This document shows positions 21,238-28,804 of a stretch of 64,000 nucleotides of DNA, piece after piece. The stretch's first letter is position 1, and every line of letters starts with the position of its first letter. The translations under genes and the position numbers were made by a program. The stretch is from a virus. The notes under the pieces were generated by a model. The model made no database searches. It worked only from the letters and a program-made list of their open reading frames with translations, and was not told where the DNA came from. The stretch covers positions 1 through 64,000 of IMG/VR virus record IMGVR_UViG_3300009159_000064; one strand, given 5' to 3'.

Positions 21238-21780
21238 TTATGGCTTTAAAGCAGTCCACGGCAACCAGCCTGCGACATCATAAAGTAACTTACCAGCCTT
21301 AAGGTTAGTCAGTGGGTCAAGCAATGGTTCTTGAGTACATATATCCATTTGTTTACAGACTAGCCCAGCATATTCTTTATGATCTTGTTTCCAGTGAACC
21401 CCATTGATCTGTAATAGACCACTATCTGATCTGTGACTCCATTCGCTTACGCCTGTGATGTTGCAGTCTTTGTCTACCTTGTCCCCACCTACCCTGTTTG
21501 GGCAACAACCTGATTCTCGTAGTGCGATCTGTTTAAGTTTTCCGATCTGCTCTACCTGCCAGCCTGCTTGCAGTGCCAGTTTTGGTAGCCATGAGCAATC
21601 TCCCCATTTATAAGTGACAGCAGGCATTACAGGATTTTCGTTTAATGTTGAGTAACTGATTATGTTATTTACTTGTTTAGGCATTACAGAACTATCCTCT
21701 TCGGTTAACGCAGGGCTAACACCAAAAGATAGAAGTAGGTTGAAGATGGATAAAACAATAACTAACGGTAATTTGTGCAC
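21238..21780 (-). CDS. Secreted lytic transglycosylase-like (SLT) protein
   Basis: A 180-residue protein starting at GTG with AAAGGA upstream. The N-terminus (about residues 1-25, LPLVIVLSIFNLLLSFGVSP) is a signal peptide or anchor. The rest is a short soluble lytic transglycosylase-like domain: the catalytic glutamate region IALRESGCCPN (E89), then SDSGLLQINGVHW (GLLQIN, 121-126) and further Trp/Pro. It would cleave peptidoglycan glycan strands outside the membrane and could take part in host lysis or in entry. The spacing E to GLLQIN is as expected for the family. Confidence 0.75.
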   Translation of the reverse strand: MHKLPLVIVLSIFNLLLSFGVSPALTEEDSSVMPKQVNNIISYSTLNENPVMPAVTYKWGDCSWLPKLALQAGWQVEQIGKLKQIALRESGCCPNRVGGDKVDKDCNITGVSEWSHRSDSGLLQINGVHWKQDHKEYAGLVCKQMDICTQEPLLDPLTNLKAGKLLYDVAGWLPWTALKP

Positions 21781-21809
21781 TAAGCATCCTTTGTCCAGTT
21801 AATAAAAAA

Positions 21810-21832
21810 GACCCTACAAAACACATAGGGTC
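21810..21832 (-). terminator. Hairpin terminator GACCCTA/TAGGGTC
   Basis: A 7-bp stem with a 9-base loop followed on the minus strand by TTTTTTATT. It follows the stop of the WhiB gene at 21855 and precedes the transglycosylase gene. Confidence 0.8.
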
Positions 21833-21854
21833 AAAGCCTGTTAAGGGCGTGTAT

Positions 21855-22280
21855 CTAGTTTACCTCATTAGACTTACCAAACATCGTTTTGTGCACATTT
21901 TCTATATCTGTAAAAGGCTTACCAGCACTGGGATACAGAGATTTATTTATTATTTTTTCAAAGTTTTTCGTGTGAGCGACAGAACATTCTTCACAAGAGC
22001 ATCCTTGTCTAAAGCGTTGTGATGATCCGTGTCGTGCAAGATGCTTGTCAGTTTTATTAAAATATGATGAGCGTTCCGTTGGAGTTAAGCCACCCCACAT
22101 ACCATGAACTTCTTTTTCACCAAGTTTTAAACATTCTTTCCAAACAGGACAACTGTTGCAAACTGTTACAGCAACATCATAAAATAATCGTTGCTCTGAA
22201 TATCCTTCTATCGGAGGAAACCATAAACTTCCATGCAGTTTCCTACACGCTGATTTATCAAACCAATTAGGTGTTTCCAT
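21855..22280 (-). CDS. WhiB-family iron-sulfur regulator, extended C-terminus
   Basis: A 141-residue WhiB-like protein starting METPNWFDKSACRKLHGSLW. Cluster ligands are C12, C41, C44 and C50 and the turn is GMWGGLTP (60-67), the canonical G-[VM]-W-G-G. The C-terminus is about 60 residues longer than a typical WhiB and contains HGSSQRFRQGCSCEECS, adding further cysteines, a resemblance to a second metal site. The longer in-frame extension at the N-terminus is dropped because it lies inside the neighbouring gene. Expected to act on host or phage transcription through sigma-A. Confidence 0.9.
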   Translation of the reverse strand: METPNWFDKSACRKLHGSLWFPPIEGYSEQRLFYDVAVTVCNSCPVWKECLKLGEKEVHGMWGGLTPTERSSYFNKTDKHLARHGSSQRFRQGCSCEECSVAHTKNFEKIINKSLYPSAGKPFTDIENVHKTMFGKSNEVN

Positions 22281-22593
22281 GTGGGTTAGCCTCTCGGTAT
22301 AATACGAGGGCAATGATGGCGTAGGCGGCCAAATCCATTAAAGAGTCTTCAATTCCTTCGTTGACTAAAGCACTACCTTTCGCAGCGTTTTGCAAACGGA
22401 CAACTTTGTCATTGGCTCTTACCAGTGTTCCAATCCATGCTGGGATTCCCCATTGCTCAGAAGAACGCACATTACCTAAAGTGTCTATGCCTATTCCGTA
22501 GTCTCTGCCTTTTCTGTCATGGAGTAAAGCCATTTCTTCCAGCACCTGAAAGAACATGGGATGACCATGCAAGTGTTCAAACATTTTGCTCAT
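22267..22593 (-). CDS. MazG-like/DUF1599-type nucleotide protein
   Basis: A 108-residue all-helical protein with the layout of DUF1599-type all-alpha nucleoside triphosphate pyrophosphohydrolase relatives: LLHDRKGRDYGIGIDTLGNV, then ANDKVVRLQNA and NEGIEDSLMDLAAYAIIALV, where the acidic residues E/D of IEDSLMD would hold metal. Such phage proteins are thought to handle nucleotides or modified bases. It overlaps the deoxyribosyltransferase-like gene by four bases, giving a nucleotide-metabolism pair. Confidence 0.65.
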   Translation of the reverse strand: MSKMFEHLHGHPMFFQVLEEMALLHDRKGRDYGIGIDTLGNVRSSEQWGIPAWIGTLVRANDKVVRLQNAAKGSALVNEGIEDSLMDLAAYAIIALVLYREANPHGNT

Positions 22594-23036
22594 ACGTCAG
22601 GATCTGACTCAAGCCATGTTGTTAATTCATCAACATGGTAAAAGATAGGTATACCGACTTTCTTGGCTTCAACTATTTCTCTATCAGCACCTTGAGAAAT
22701 GCCACCGAGTCGTAAAATAGCGTCACAGCGTCGCATAACCAATAAACAATACTCAGACCAAAAAGATGGTTCATGAGGCATTACAGTATTCCACAGCATT
22801 ACAAGATGGGGAACAATAGGAACGCAAACACCTGACACATATAACTCGTCGGCTGTGCGTATTGCTAAATTGGTATTCTCTATAGGGTCTGGAAATGAGT
22901 AGGGAGCAGAAATGTAGACATGGGGCAACAAAAGATGTGCCAATGTCCTTAAACCACTTTTCTCGTTTTCGTCCAGATCAGGGTTACGAATATCTTCAGA
23001 AAAATTACGCATTGTATAACCAGACTTTTCAATCAT
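22590..23036 (-). CDS. Nucleoside 2-deoxyribosyltransferase-like protein
   Basis: A 148-residue protein with a DUF4406/nucleoside deoxyribosyltransferase pattern: HVYISAPYSFPDPIENTNLA (Rossmann-like strand and loop), PIVPHLVMLWNTVM, then SEYCLLVMRRCDAILRLGGI and SQGADREIVEAKKVGIPIF. The catalytic Glu expected in this family could be the E of DREIVEA. It would cleave or transfer the base of a deoxynucleoside in nucleotide salvage. AAGGATAAA precedes the ATG. Confidence 0.75.
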   Translation of the reverse strand: MIEKSGYTMRNFSEDIRNPDLDENEKSGLRTLAHLLLPHVYISAPYSFPDPIENTNLAIRTADELYVSGVCVPIVPHLVMLWNTVMPHEPSFWSEYCLLVMRRCDAILRLGGISQGADREIVEAKKVGIPIFYHVDELTTWLESDPDV

Positions 23037-23068
23037 TTTATCCTTATTGTGTACAGTTTGTGTTTATA

Positions 23069-23323
23069 TTACTTAGACGACTTAGTATTCCATTCTGAGA
23101 TTGCACGAACCATTGCTACCATATGCCCAGTTAGGTCTTCTGAACCATCCTGTAATGCCTGACAGTAACTATTGGTTGATGTGATAACGGCTTGGGCGTA
23201 AGTTACCTTACGGAGTAAGGAATCTACTAATTCTTTTAAATCAGCCTTATCTTCGTTTGCCCGTTCTAGAGAGTTTTGCAAATCTTGGATAACTGCATAT
23301 TCGTAAATTGTGTCTGTTGCCAT
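23069..23323 (-). CDS. Hypothetical helical protein
   Basis: An 84-residue protein starting MATDTIYEYAVIQDLQNSLE with GAGGAAATC before the ATG. Coiled-coil tendency (QNSLERANEDKADLKELVDS). The start is at 23323 rather than an upstream in-frame ATG. Function unknown. Confidence 0.6.
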   Translation of the reverse strand: MATDTIYEYAVIQDLQNSLERANEDKADLKELVDSLLRKVTYAQAVITSTNSYCQALQDGSEDLTGHMVAMVRAISEWNTKSSK

Positions 23324-23380
23324 GATTTCCTCGCTTTCTATTGGGTACATATCAAATGTACCTTACTTTGGTCAAGTTTG

Positions 23381-24817
23381 TCAGTTATCTTCGCTTAAGT
23401 CAAGTATTTCCGAGTACATAGCATCAGCCTGTTGGCGATTAAACCCACCATCGGTTAGTTGTTTGGTTGCGTTTCCCACACCGTTACCGAACAAACGACT
23501 CAAAACTCCACTGCTACCTCTTGCTTCAACTTCCAGTCTGACCATATCTCTAGTATCGGATATGTCTTTAAACTTCTCTACAAATGAGAACAATCTATCT
23601 ATCTCATCGGACAATGCTGGGTCAAGCCCTTGTCCTTCAAGCTCTTCAGCAAAGCGAGCAAACAAAACACGACTTACTTGCATCTCTAACATTGCTCGTA
23701 ATGCAGCTTGTAATTGATCTTTTGTTTTGATCTCAACAGGTAACTTAAAACCACATTCTGAATTCTCACGAAACGCAGGACAACGTGCCGAGAGATAGCA
23801 ACTATTGCACTGTCTTAAAAGGTTAGAATTATACCTAATTGTAGATACTGATTCTATACTTATTTCCCCATCTTCTCCATGTTCTGCAAGGGTTTCTGCT
23901 AATGGACTTGAATACTGTTCCACTCCCATTATTGGTAATATCATCTTTTCTGTTTCGTGCCGCTTTTCTACCCCCCTTATAGCAACACTTGCACCCCCTT
24001 GTGCCACTTTTTGAGAAATTGCATTTTGGTCGGTATAGTTGCTATTGCTATCATTATCTAATAGACCCATTTCTTGTTCATCATCGTCTTTTGTGGGGTC
24101 ATAGACCCCAAAAGTTTGATTCTCCCAAGCCTTCCATGACATGATTGCAAGTTTGGCTACTTCGTTATTATCATCTTGAATGATTGCATCTATGTCTAAA
24201 CCTAATCTTTGTATATCTGCTCTGTGTTTTTTGCGGGACGAATCTTTTTGTTGTGCGGGATATCTTCGCAAGCCATGACCATCCCATACTTGTGTTTCCC
24301 CATAACGAACAGCACTAGTCCAAGAACCTACTAAGGCTGAGTCCCACGGAATAGTCTCCAGAATGTCTGGCTTAGAAGACACGGCTATTAGTTTTGCATC
24401 CCAACGAGTCATGGCATTTCTAATTTTAGAAACAGTTTTACCATTTATTGCTTTGTCGCTTATCGCTGCTTTTCCATACTTCTGACAAAGCCATGACAAG
24501 CGTTCTAGGTCGTCAGGATCATTCCATAATGGTACATACCGATCACCAAGCCAAGAGCCATCATAATCTGGGCGACCAATAATGTGGGTCAAACTCTCGT
24601 AATGCTCCCTTACAAAAGAATCGTAACGTGTTATATCCTCATCATTTTCTGAGGTATAAAGAGTTATCTCCCCGCCATTAAACATGGCGGTTAAATCTAA
24701 TTCTTTCTTTTTTGGTATTGCTAAATGGGTAAGGTTTACAGCAAATCTGGTAACACCCGAAGCAAGCAATAGTGAGCGAAATGATGACTTCTCAGAGTTA
24801 GCAAAGTATATTTTCAT
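23381..24817 (-). CDS. Large protein of unknown function with a cysteine cluster
   Basis: A 478-residue protein. N-terminal 250 residues are alpha/beta with MKIYFANSEKSSFRSLLLAS, an inner pattern like SLTHIIGRPDYDGSWLGDRY and VGSWTSAVRYGETQVWDGHG; around residue 340 comes a cysteine cluster CNSCYLSARCPAF..NSECGF, typical of an iron-sulfur or zinc site; the C-terminus is helical. The domain order, with an N-terminal alpha/beta part and a Cys cluster, is not one I can name. It heads a chain of three genes with four-base overlaps (23381-25775), all of which look like parts of one pathway. Confidence 0.6.
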   Translation of the reverse strand: MKIYFANSEKSSFRSLLLASGVTRFAVNLTHLAIPKKKELDLTAMFNGGEITLYTSENDEDITRYDSFVREHYESLTHIIGRPDYDGSWLGDRYVPLWNDPDDLERLSWLCQKYGKAAISDKAINGKTVSKIRNAMTRWDAKLIAVSSKPDILETIPWDSALVGSWTSAVRYGETQVWDGHGLRRYPAQQKDSSRKKHRADIQRLGLDIDAIIQDDNNEVAKLAIMSWKAWENQTFGVYDPTKDDDEQEMGLLDNDSNSNYTDQNAISQKVAQGGASVAIRGVEKRHETEKMILPIMGVEQYSSPLAETLAEHGEDGEISIESVSTIRYNSNLLRQCNSCYLSARCPAFRENSECGFKLPVEIKTKDQLQAALRAMLEMQVSRVLFARFAEELEGQGLDPALSDEIDRLFSFVEKFKDISDTRDMVRLEVEARGSSGVLSRLFGNGVGNATKQLTDGGFNRQQADAMYSEILDLSEDN

Positions 24818-25299
24818 TTCGTTTCTTTTTCTGCTCTAAAAATGCTTTGTACTTCTATTTCCCTAACTAGGTCATCCCACATCTGCTTTTCTCTGGGCTT
24901 ATCCTCTCGCCATTCTGGACGAACAAATGCTGGTAAACCAACTAAAATTGATGGAACAGCATCCTGCATAACTAACTTGACTGTGCGTGGATCTGAGTCA
25001 ACAAACCAATTTAATTTGCCATATACAGCATTAAGATCACGAATGCGGTCACGAATACTCTCAGGTGTTGTAGTTGATATTACATCTATATGCGAGTACT
25101 TATAACCTTCTAGTTTTGCCCATCCTTGAATCAAATCTGCTCTAGTTGTACCAGTAGCCAAGATAATCATGTTTCCGTGATATTGATTGTAAAGAGCATT
25201 CCATAACCCTCTTGATTCAGGTGATGGTTGTCGGGCGCCAATGGACATTGCTTTATCCGTTGTTGGATACGCCAGTACATCAAATGTAACTACGATCAT
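24814..25299 (-). CDS. HAD-like protein (degenerate motif)
   Basis: A 161-residue protein with a HAD-superfamily look: MIVVTFDVLAYPTTDKAMSI where the first motif DxD is reduced to one Asp, NMIILATGTTRADLIQGW as motif II, and NWFVDSDPRTVKLVMQDAVP as motif III/IV. The second acidic residue of motif I is missing, so it may be a nonenzymatic or altered phosphatase. It is coupled to the large unknown gene downstream in transcription and to a Cys-rich gene upstream. Confidence 0.5.
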   Translation of the reverse strand: MIVVTFDVLAYPTTDKAMSIGARQPSPESRGLWNALYNQYHGNMIILATGTTRADLIQGWAKLEGYKYSHIDVISTTTPESIRDRIRDLNAVYGKLNWFVDSDPRTVKLVMQDAVPSILVGLPAFVRPEWREDKPREKQMWDDLVREIEVQSIFRAEKETK

Positions 25300-25775
25300 T
25301 TATTTACGTCAATGTCGTACAATCCTATTTCTTTTCGTTCTTTATGTGCTACATAGGATGCGCAAGGGCAGTACATACATAGGTATTGGCGTTTTGCAGG
25401 AGGAACACCAGTTTTACGTCCAATAATCTTAGATTCGTCACACCAATCTATGCATGAATCTTTAGGTCTGTTATGTGAGTTAAAGCAACGTAAAGCATCT
25501 ACTTTAAGTTCATCTCTAAAGTCTTTAATATAAACATCTAATTCGCCAAGTTTGTTTGTTAATACAGTTTCCATATCTAATTTTGCTGCAGTATCTGCAT
25601 CTACTCTGAATATTGAAGCATTGCAGTTTTGAGGATCTGGCACTTGAGCGTTATGCCTATCGCATATTTCACGCAATTCCATGTCATACTCAGCAGGACC
25701 TTCATATGGCTTTAGTTTCCACATGGTGTTGTGTGTTTTACAAACTAATAATCGTTCATCTGGTTTATCTGACAT
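25296..25775 (-). CDS. Cysteine-rich protein of unknown function
   Basis: A 159-residue protein starting MSDKPDERLLVCKTHNTMWK. Eight or more cysteines, including DALRCFNSHNRPKDSCIDWC and YLCMYCPCASYVAH near the C-terminus, indicating zinc or iron-sulfur sites. Four-base overlap with the HAD-like gene. A promoter-like TATAGT (minus strand, near 25813) lies upstream with GTGGAACAAA before the ATG. No family recognised. Confidence 0.6.
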   Translation of the reverse strand: MSDKPDERLLVCKTHNTMWKLKPYEGPAEYDMELREICDRHNAQVPDPQNCNASIFRVDADTAAKLDMETVLTNKLGELDVYIKDFRDELKVDALRCFNSHNRPKDSCIDWCDESKIIGRKTGVPPAKRQYLCMYCPCASYVAHKERKEIGLYDIDVNK

Positions 25776-25825
25776 TTTGTTCCACTTTTCTAGTCGTTAC
25801 CCGTACTATACACGAAGATTAGTGA

Positions 25826-26155
25826 TTATGGGTGGACAGGCCCATCTTCATGCAAAGAAGCTTGAGCGGCTGGATGCATAACTATAGATTTACGAACATC
25901 ATCATAATTTATGCCACCCATGTCCGTTATTGCAACGGGGTTTGGAATAATGCCCAATAACTGACCATAGTTATGAATCATGTTGTCTGACATAGTGGAC
26001 AAATGCGCATATAATTCCCCAGATCTAGGGTGCAACTTCTGGGAAGGATGCATACCTCTGGAGACTTGACGAGAAATATCATCTCTAGTATCCATACCTT
26101 TTTGCTTGTTTATTTTGCGTTTTCTAAACTCATTCATGTCTATTAACTCACCCAT
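25826..26155 (-). CDS. Hypothetical protein
   Basis: A 109-residue protein, MGELIDMNEFRKRKINKQKG then RQVSRGMHPSQKLHPRSGEL and helix HLSTMSDNMIHNYGQLLGII. First of a chain of fifteen or so small genes to 32.5 kb on the minus strand. Function unknown. Confidence 0.6.
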   Translation of the reverse strand: MGELIDMNEFRKRKINKQKGMDTRDDISRQVSRGMHPSQKLHPRSGELYAHLSTMSDNMIHNYGQLLGIIPNPVAITDMGGINYDDVRKSIVMHPAAQASLHEDGPVHP

Positions 26156-26161
26156 GATTAC

Positions 26162-26386
26162 TTACCAACCGTCTGTATTTTTGTCAAACTTTTGAGGGGT
26201 GTCCACACCATCGTTGTCCATGGCTACTTTGTAAGCACTTTCAGCATCTTCTTGTTCTAAATCTTTCTGTAAGTCAGGACTTAGAATTCGTTGAACTGTT
26301 GCGCCTCCGCCCATGTCAAACGTAGTCATTCCTTTTTTACTAACCTTGCGATTAGGATTATGTCGTTCGTCTTTACCATTAGCCAT
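26162..26386 (-). CDS. KDERHNPNR-family small protein
   Basis: A 74-residue protein starting MANGKDERHNPNRKVSKKGM. The N-terminal KDERHNPNR element is found also at 28479-28802 (MAQGKDERHNPNRRP) and in variant form at 28182-28475 (MAGGKDTSNHPNRSV). Rest is polar. Shared element suggests a small paralogous family of virion or accessory proteins. Function unknown. Confidence 0.6.
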   Translation of the reverse strand: MANGKDERHNPNRKVSKKGMTTFDMGGGATVQRILSPDLQKDLEQEDAESAYKVAMDNDGVDTPQKFDKNTDGW

Positions 26387-26389
26387 GAT

Positions 26390-26644
26390 TTATATTTCTT
26401 TCTCCCAATCAAATAATTGGGGTTTAGGTTCAACCAACCTAACTGTTGGCTTAGCTTTAACAAGTGCTGTTCGTCTTTTCCATTCTGAATGTGTTTCAAA
26501 ATCTTTTCTTTTAGTATCTTTTCTAGGGACATACCGATCAAAAGTTTTATCGTTACCTACGTCAGTAACTTCTTCGTAGCCATTTATTGAAACACCATTA
26601 GAGTTTTTATGAGGAATTGGGCGCATTCTATGATCGTATGCCAT
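26390..26644 (-). CDS. Hypothetical basic protein
   Basis: An 84-residue protein (MAYDHRMRPIPHKNSNGVSI) with polar and basic composition (RKDTKRKDFETHSEWKRRTA). Contains VSINGYEEVTDVG, reminiscent of GYEEYEDGTIVD at 28479-28802. The start at 26644 replaces a longer in-frame option. Function unknown. Confidence 0.55.
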   Translation of the reverse strand: MAYDHRMRPIPHKNSNGVSINGYEEVTDVGNDKTFDRYVPRKDTKRKDFETHSEWKRRTALVKAKPTVRLVEPKPQLFDWEKEI

Positions 26645-26660
26645 AATCTTTGTAATCACG

Positions 26661-26900
26661 TTAGTCGTGAGTACACTCACCTTTAGAGCATTCATCCATA
26701 GTCCAGCCACCTTTTGTTGCTTCATGTCGTCTGAACTCTAAGTTTCTTTTTCCTAAAGCTGTAAATGGCATTTGTTTGCCAGTCTTCAAAGTTACGTGAA
26801 ATGGAATCATCCCAGAAACGCCAGATTCATCCATGACGTTTATGCCTTTGTCTGAGACATCAATTGTGCTTGGGTCATTACCCTCAGAAACGTCTGTCAT
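26661..26900 (-). CDS. Hypothetical protein
   Basis: A 79-residue protein (MTDVSEGNDPSTIDVSDKGI), ending DECSKGECTHD. Beta-rich middle (SGMIPFHVTLKTGKQMPFTA). Function unknown. Confidence 0.55.
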   Translation of the reverse strand: MTDVSEGNDPSTIDVSDKGINVMDESGVSGMIPFHVTLKTGKQMPFTALGKRNLEFRRHEATKGGWTMDECSKGECTHD

Positions 26901-26905
26901 GTCAG

Positions 26906-27109
26906 TTACAAACTTAGTGTTGGGTCTTTAACCTCAGCTAAAGGTGAGCGACTAGTAATGTTGTACTGTTCGTTAATTACCATAGAGCGCTTGAGTATAG
27001 GGCCAGTTTCTACTACCCCACCACGATCTGGAGAAAGGTTTTTGAAGGTTCCGTCAGTTGCGCCTAAGCGAAGATCTGCGTTTTGAGAGCGAGAAGAGTT
27101 TACAGCCAT
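26906..27109 (-). CDS. Hypothetical small protein (leaderless)
   Basis: A 67-residue polar protein (MAVNSSRSQNADLRLGATDG). TAAACT lies exactly six bases upstream of the ATG; AAGGTG is too far for a ribosome-binding site. Function unknown. Confidence 0.6.
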   Translation of the reverse strand: MAVNSSRSQNADLRLGATDGTFKNLSPDRGGVVETGPILKRSMVINEQYNITSRSPLAEVKDPTLSL

Positions 27110-27115
27110 AGTACT

Positions 27116-27121
27116 AGTTTA
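27116..27121 (-). promoter_or_regulatory. -10 box TAAACT, six bases before ATG 27109
   Basis: Minus strand GTGATAAACT-AGTACT-ATG. Same spacing as the other leaderless starts. Confidence 0.5.
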
Positions 27122-27847
27122 TCACCTTGAACGTCTGTTAGATGGACCATTGATAAACGTAAGAGAAGAATCACCAGCACCTGGTGTTGGTGGATTGTTT
27201 TTTGGTGTTCTTGGTGTTTTACTTGCTGGTGTATTTGTTTTCTTTGCCGCTCTCTTTGTTGCAAGCTCGGCTACTCTTTCTGGTGTTTTTGGGGTGTATG
27301 GTCCTCTTGGTTTTCCTGTATTCTTAGCAGGTTGTGCAGGTCCACCTAGTTTTACGTTTTGATTAAATTCATTAAAAGCGGATGCTCCAGTTGCATCGTT
27401 AATGTCACCGCCAGCTATTGCGTTTTTATTTACGCTAAAATCCTGCATTGTAGGATTAAAATTAAAATCACCACCGCCAGGATTGTTAAATGTGTTGGTT
27501 TGTGTTGTACCATCATCGGACATAGAGCTGGTTTGACTCATACCTTGAGGTTGACCTTGACCTTGTGATTGGCTTTGATTTCTTGATCTTCTTGAGTTAC
27601 CCCTACCATTATTATTAAAAGGACTTAGGTAGTTATAAGGGTTAAACATGGAAGCAAGATCATTCGTCATGCCATTAGCTGCTGGTGGTGCTTGATTACT
27701 TATACCAAAGTTATAGCCACCAGAACCACTACTACCAACACTGCCCAAACCTTGCCTTGTGGGACTTGGGGTTATGTCTCGTGGATTACGCCCAGTGGCG
27801 TTGTATAGCGGAGCTACGGGAGATGCACCAAATCTGTCAGAAGCCAT
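27122..27847 (-). CDS. Disordered Gly/Asn/Gln-rich protein
   Basis: A 241-residue low-complexity protein, rich in G, S, N, Q, P and T (GSVGSSGSGGYNFGIS, SQSQGQGQPQGMSQTSSM) with a basic C-terminal tail PKTPRTPKNNPPTPG. Around residues 137-158 DFSVNKNAIAGGDINDATGA resembles DYSVNKGAYAGGNINNAVGA in the 29110 gene, so both share one structured island. Start is leaderless behind TAAACT. Probably a virion or scaffold-like protein; unproved. Confidence 0.6.
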   Translation of the reverse strand: MASDRFGASPVAPLYNATGRNPRDITPSPTRQGLGSVGSSGSGGYNFGISNQAPPAANGMTNDLASMFNPYNYLSPFNNNGRGNSRRSRNQSQSQGQGQPQGMSQTSSMSDDGTTQTNTFNNPGGGDFNFNPTMQDFSVNKNAIAGGDINDATGASAFNEFNQNVKLGGPAQPAKNTGKPRGPYTPKTPERVAELATKRAAKKTNTPASKTPRTPKNNPPTPGAGDSSLTFINGPSNRRSR

Positions 27848-27853
27848 AGATAC

Positions 27854-27859
27854 AGTTTA
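27854..27859 (-). promoter_or_regulatory. -10 box TAAACT, six bases before ATG 27847
   Basis: Minus strand AGAGTAAACT-GTATCT-ATG. Identical AGAGTAAACT to the 3826 box. Confidence 0.55.
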
Positions 27860-27864
27860 CTCTA

Positions 27865-28182
27865 TTACCAAAGGTTGTTCATAGAATAACGACCAGAACC
27901 TGTAAAAGCATCGTCATTCATCTGTGCTCTTGTAAGCATGTTTACTGCTCCAGATACCCAAGAACGGTAAGTTGGGGCGTTTCTATCAACAGATAAAATG
28001 TCCATAACACCAAGTTCTTGTTTAATAAAACCCCTACGCTCTGGCATCAACTGCTGAGGTACGACTGGGCGTATATTTCTAATTGTTTCAGGATCAGAAA
28101 TAGCAACTTCCAATGCAGTATCCACTAACATCTCTTCACGAGATTGCCAAGGTCTACGAGTGCGGAAGTTATCTACAGGCAT
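27865..28182 (-). CDS. Hypothetical protein
   Basis: A 105-residue protein (MPVDNFRTRRPWQSREEMLV), helical N-terminus with the DTALEVAISDPETIRNIRPV segment and a C-terminal NMLTRAQMNDDAFTGSG. TAATG overlap with the upstream gene. Function unknown. Confidence 0.6.
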   Translation of the reverse strand: MPVDNFRTRRPWQSREEMLVDTALEVAISDPETIRNIRPVVPQQLMPERRGFIKQELGVMDILSVDRNAPTYRSWVSGAVNMLTRAQMNDDAFTGSGRYSMNNLW

Positions 28183-28475
28183 TAGTAACCTGCTTTTACG
28201 TTCTTTTTTGCTTGTCTTTTAGCCCCAAACCTAGTTCTCTTTTTGTTAGCAGTGTCAATAGTAGTATCACCAATTTCTTTTTTAGCAACTACTGGAAAAT
28301 ATCCTTTTTGTGGAGTTGCAGGTGTAGACCCAACCTCAACAGGAGTTACACCAGGATCATCTTTCATTTGAGAGTTTTTTGGCATGTCTTTAGACATTTC
28401 GCCAACATACCCATAAGGTTTAGTTCTTGTTACAGACCGATTGGGGTGATTACTAGTGTCTTTTCCGCCAGCCAC
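28182..28475 (-). CDS. Hypothetical basic protein (GTG start)
   Basis: A 97-residue protein (GTG-start MAGGKDTSNHPNRSVTRTKP) with basic C-terminal tail (KKRTRFGAKRQAKKNVKAG). The N-terminus is a variant of the KDERHNPNR element. Function unknown. Confidence 0.55.
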   Translation of the reverse strand: MAGGKDTSNHPNRSVTRTKPYGYVGEMSKDMPKNSQMKDDPGVTPVEVGSTPATPQKGYFPVVAKKEIGDTTIDTANKKRTRFGAKRQAKKNVKAGY

Positions 28476-28478
28476 AAT

Positions 28479-28802
28479 TTAAGATCTCGAGCTTTTTGGT
28501 AAATCTACAATAGTGCCATCTTCATATTCTTCATACCCTGAAGGTCCACTTCCATGCAAAACAGTTTTAACAAGATTTAATCCTGGAGCACTAGGATCAT
28601 TTCTATACACTCTTTTACCTTTTGTATGATCGTAATCATAGTCGTAACGTGGAACAGTTCCATTTTTTGTACGCAGTTCAGATGGTAAATCTACAATAGT
28701 ACCGTCTTCATACTCTTCGTAGCCTGAAGGTCCACCCTCGTGTAAAACAGTTCTAACAGGTCTACGATTAGGGTTATGTCGTTCGTCTTTACCTTGTGCC
28801 AT
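28479..28802 (-). CDS. Protein with two copies of a GYEEYEDGTIVDLP unit
   Basis: A 107-residue protein starting MAQGKDERHNPNRRPVRTVL. The unit TVLHEGGPSGYEEYEDGTIV plus DLP appears twice, about 62 residues apart, the second copy reading TVLHGSGPSGYEEYEDGTIV; at DNA level the two copies are strongly alike, so a recent duplication is likely. Good GGGGAG ribosome-binding site. Function unknown. Confidence 0.65.
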   Translation of the reverse strand: MAQGKDERHNPNRRPVRTVLHEGGPSGYEEYEDGTIVDLPSELRTKNGTVPRYDYDYDHTKGKRVYRNDPSAPGLNLVKTVLHGSGPSGYEEYEDGTIVDLPKSSRS

Positions 28803-28804
28803 GA

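Noticed and set aside
23381-24817. A tRNA-guanine transglycosylase/DpdA-like assignment for the 478-residue protein
   Set aside because: The alpha/beta N-terminal part and Cys cluster recall such enzymes, but the catalytic Asp pattern and the zinc-site spacing of that family could not be matched with confidence.
28500-28760. Possible CRISPR array because two similar DNA units are near each other
   Set aside because: Only two copies, and both are in frame inside one gene; no repeat-spacer pattern exists here or elsewhere in the window.
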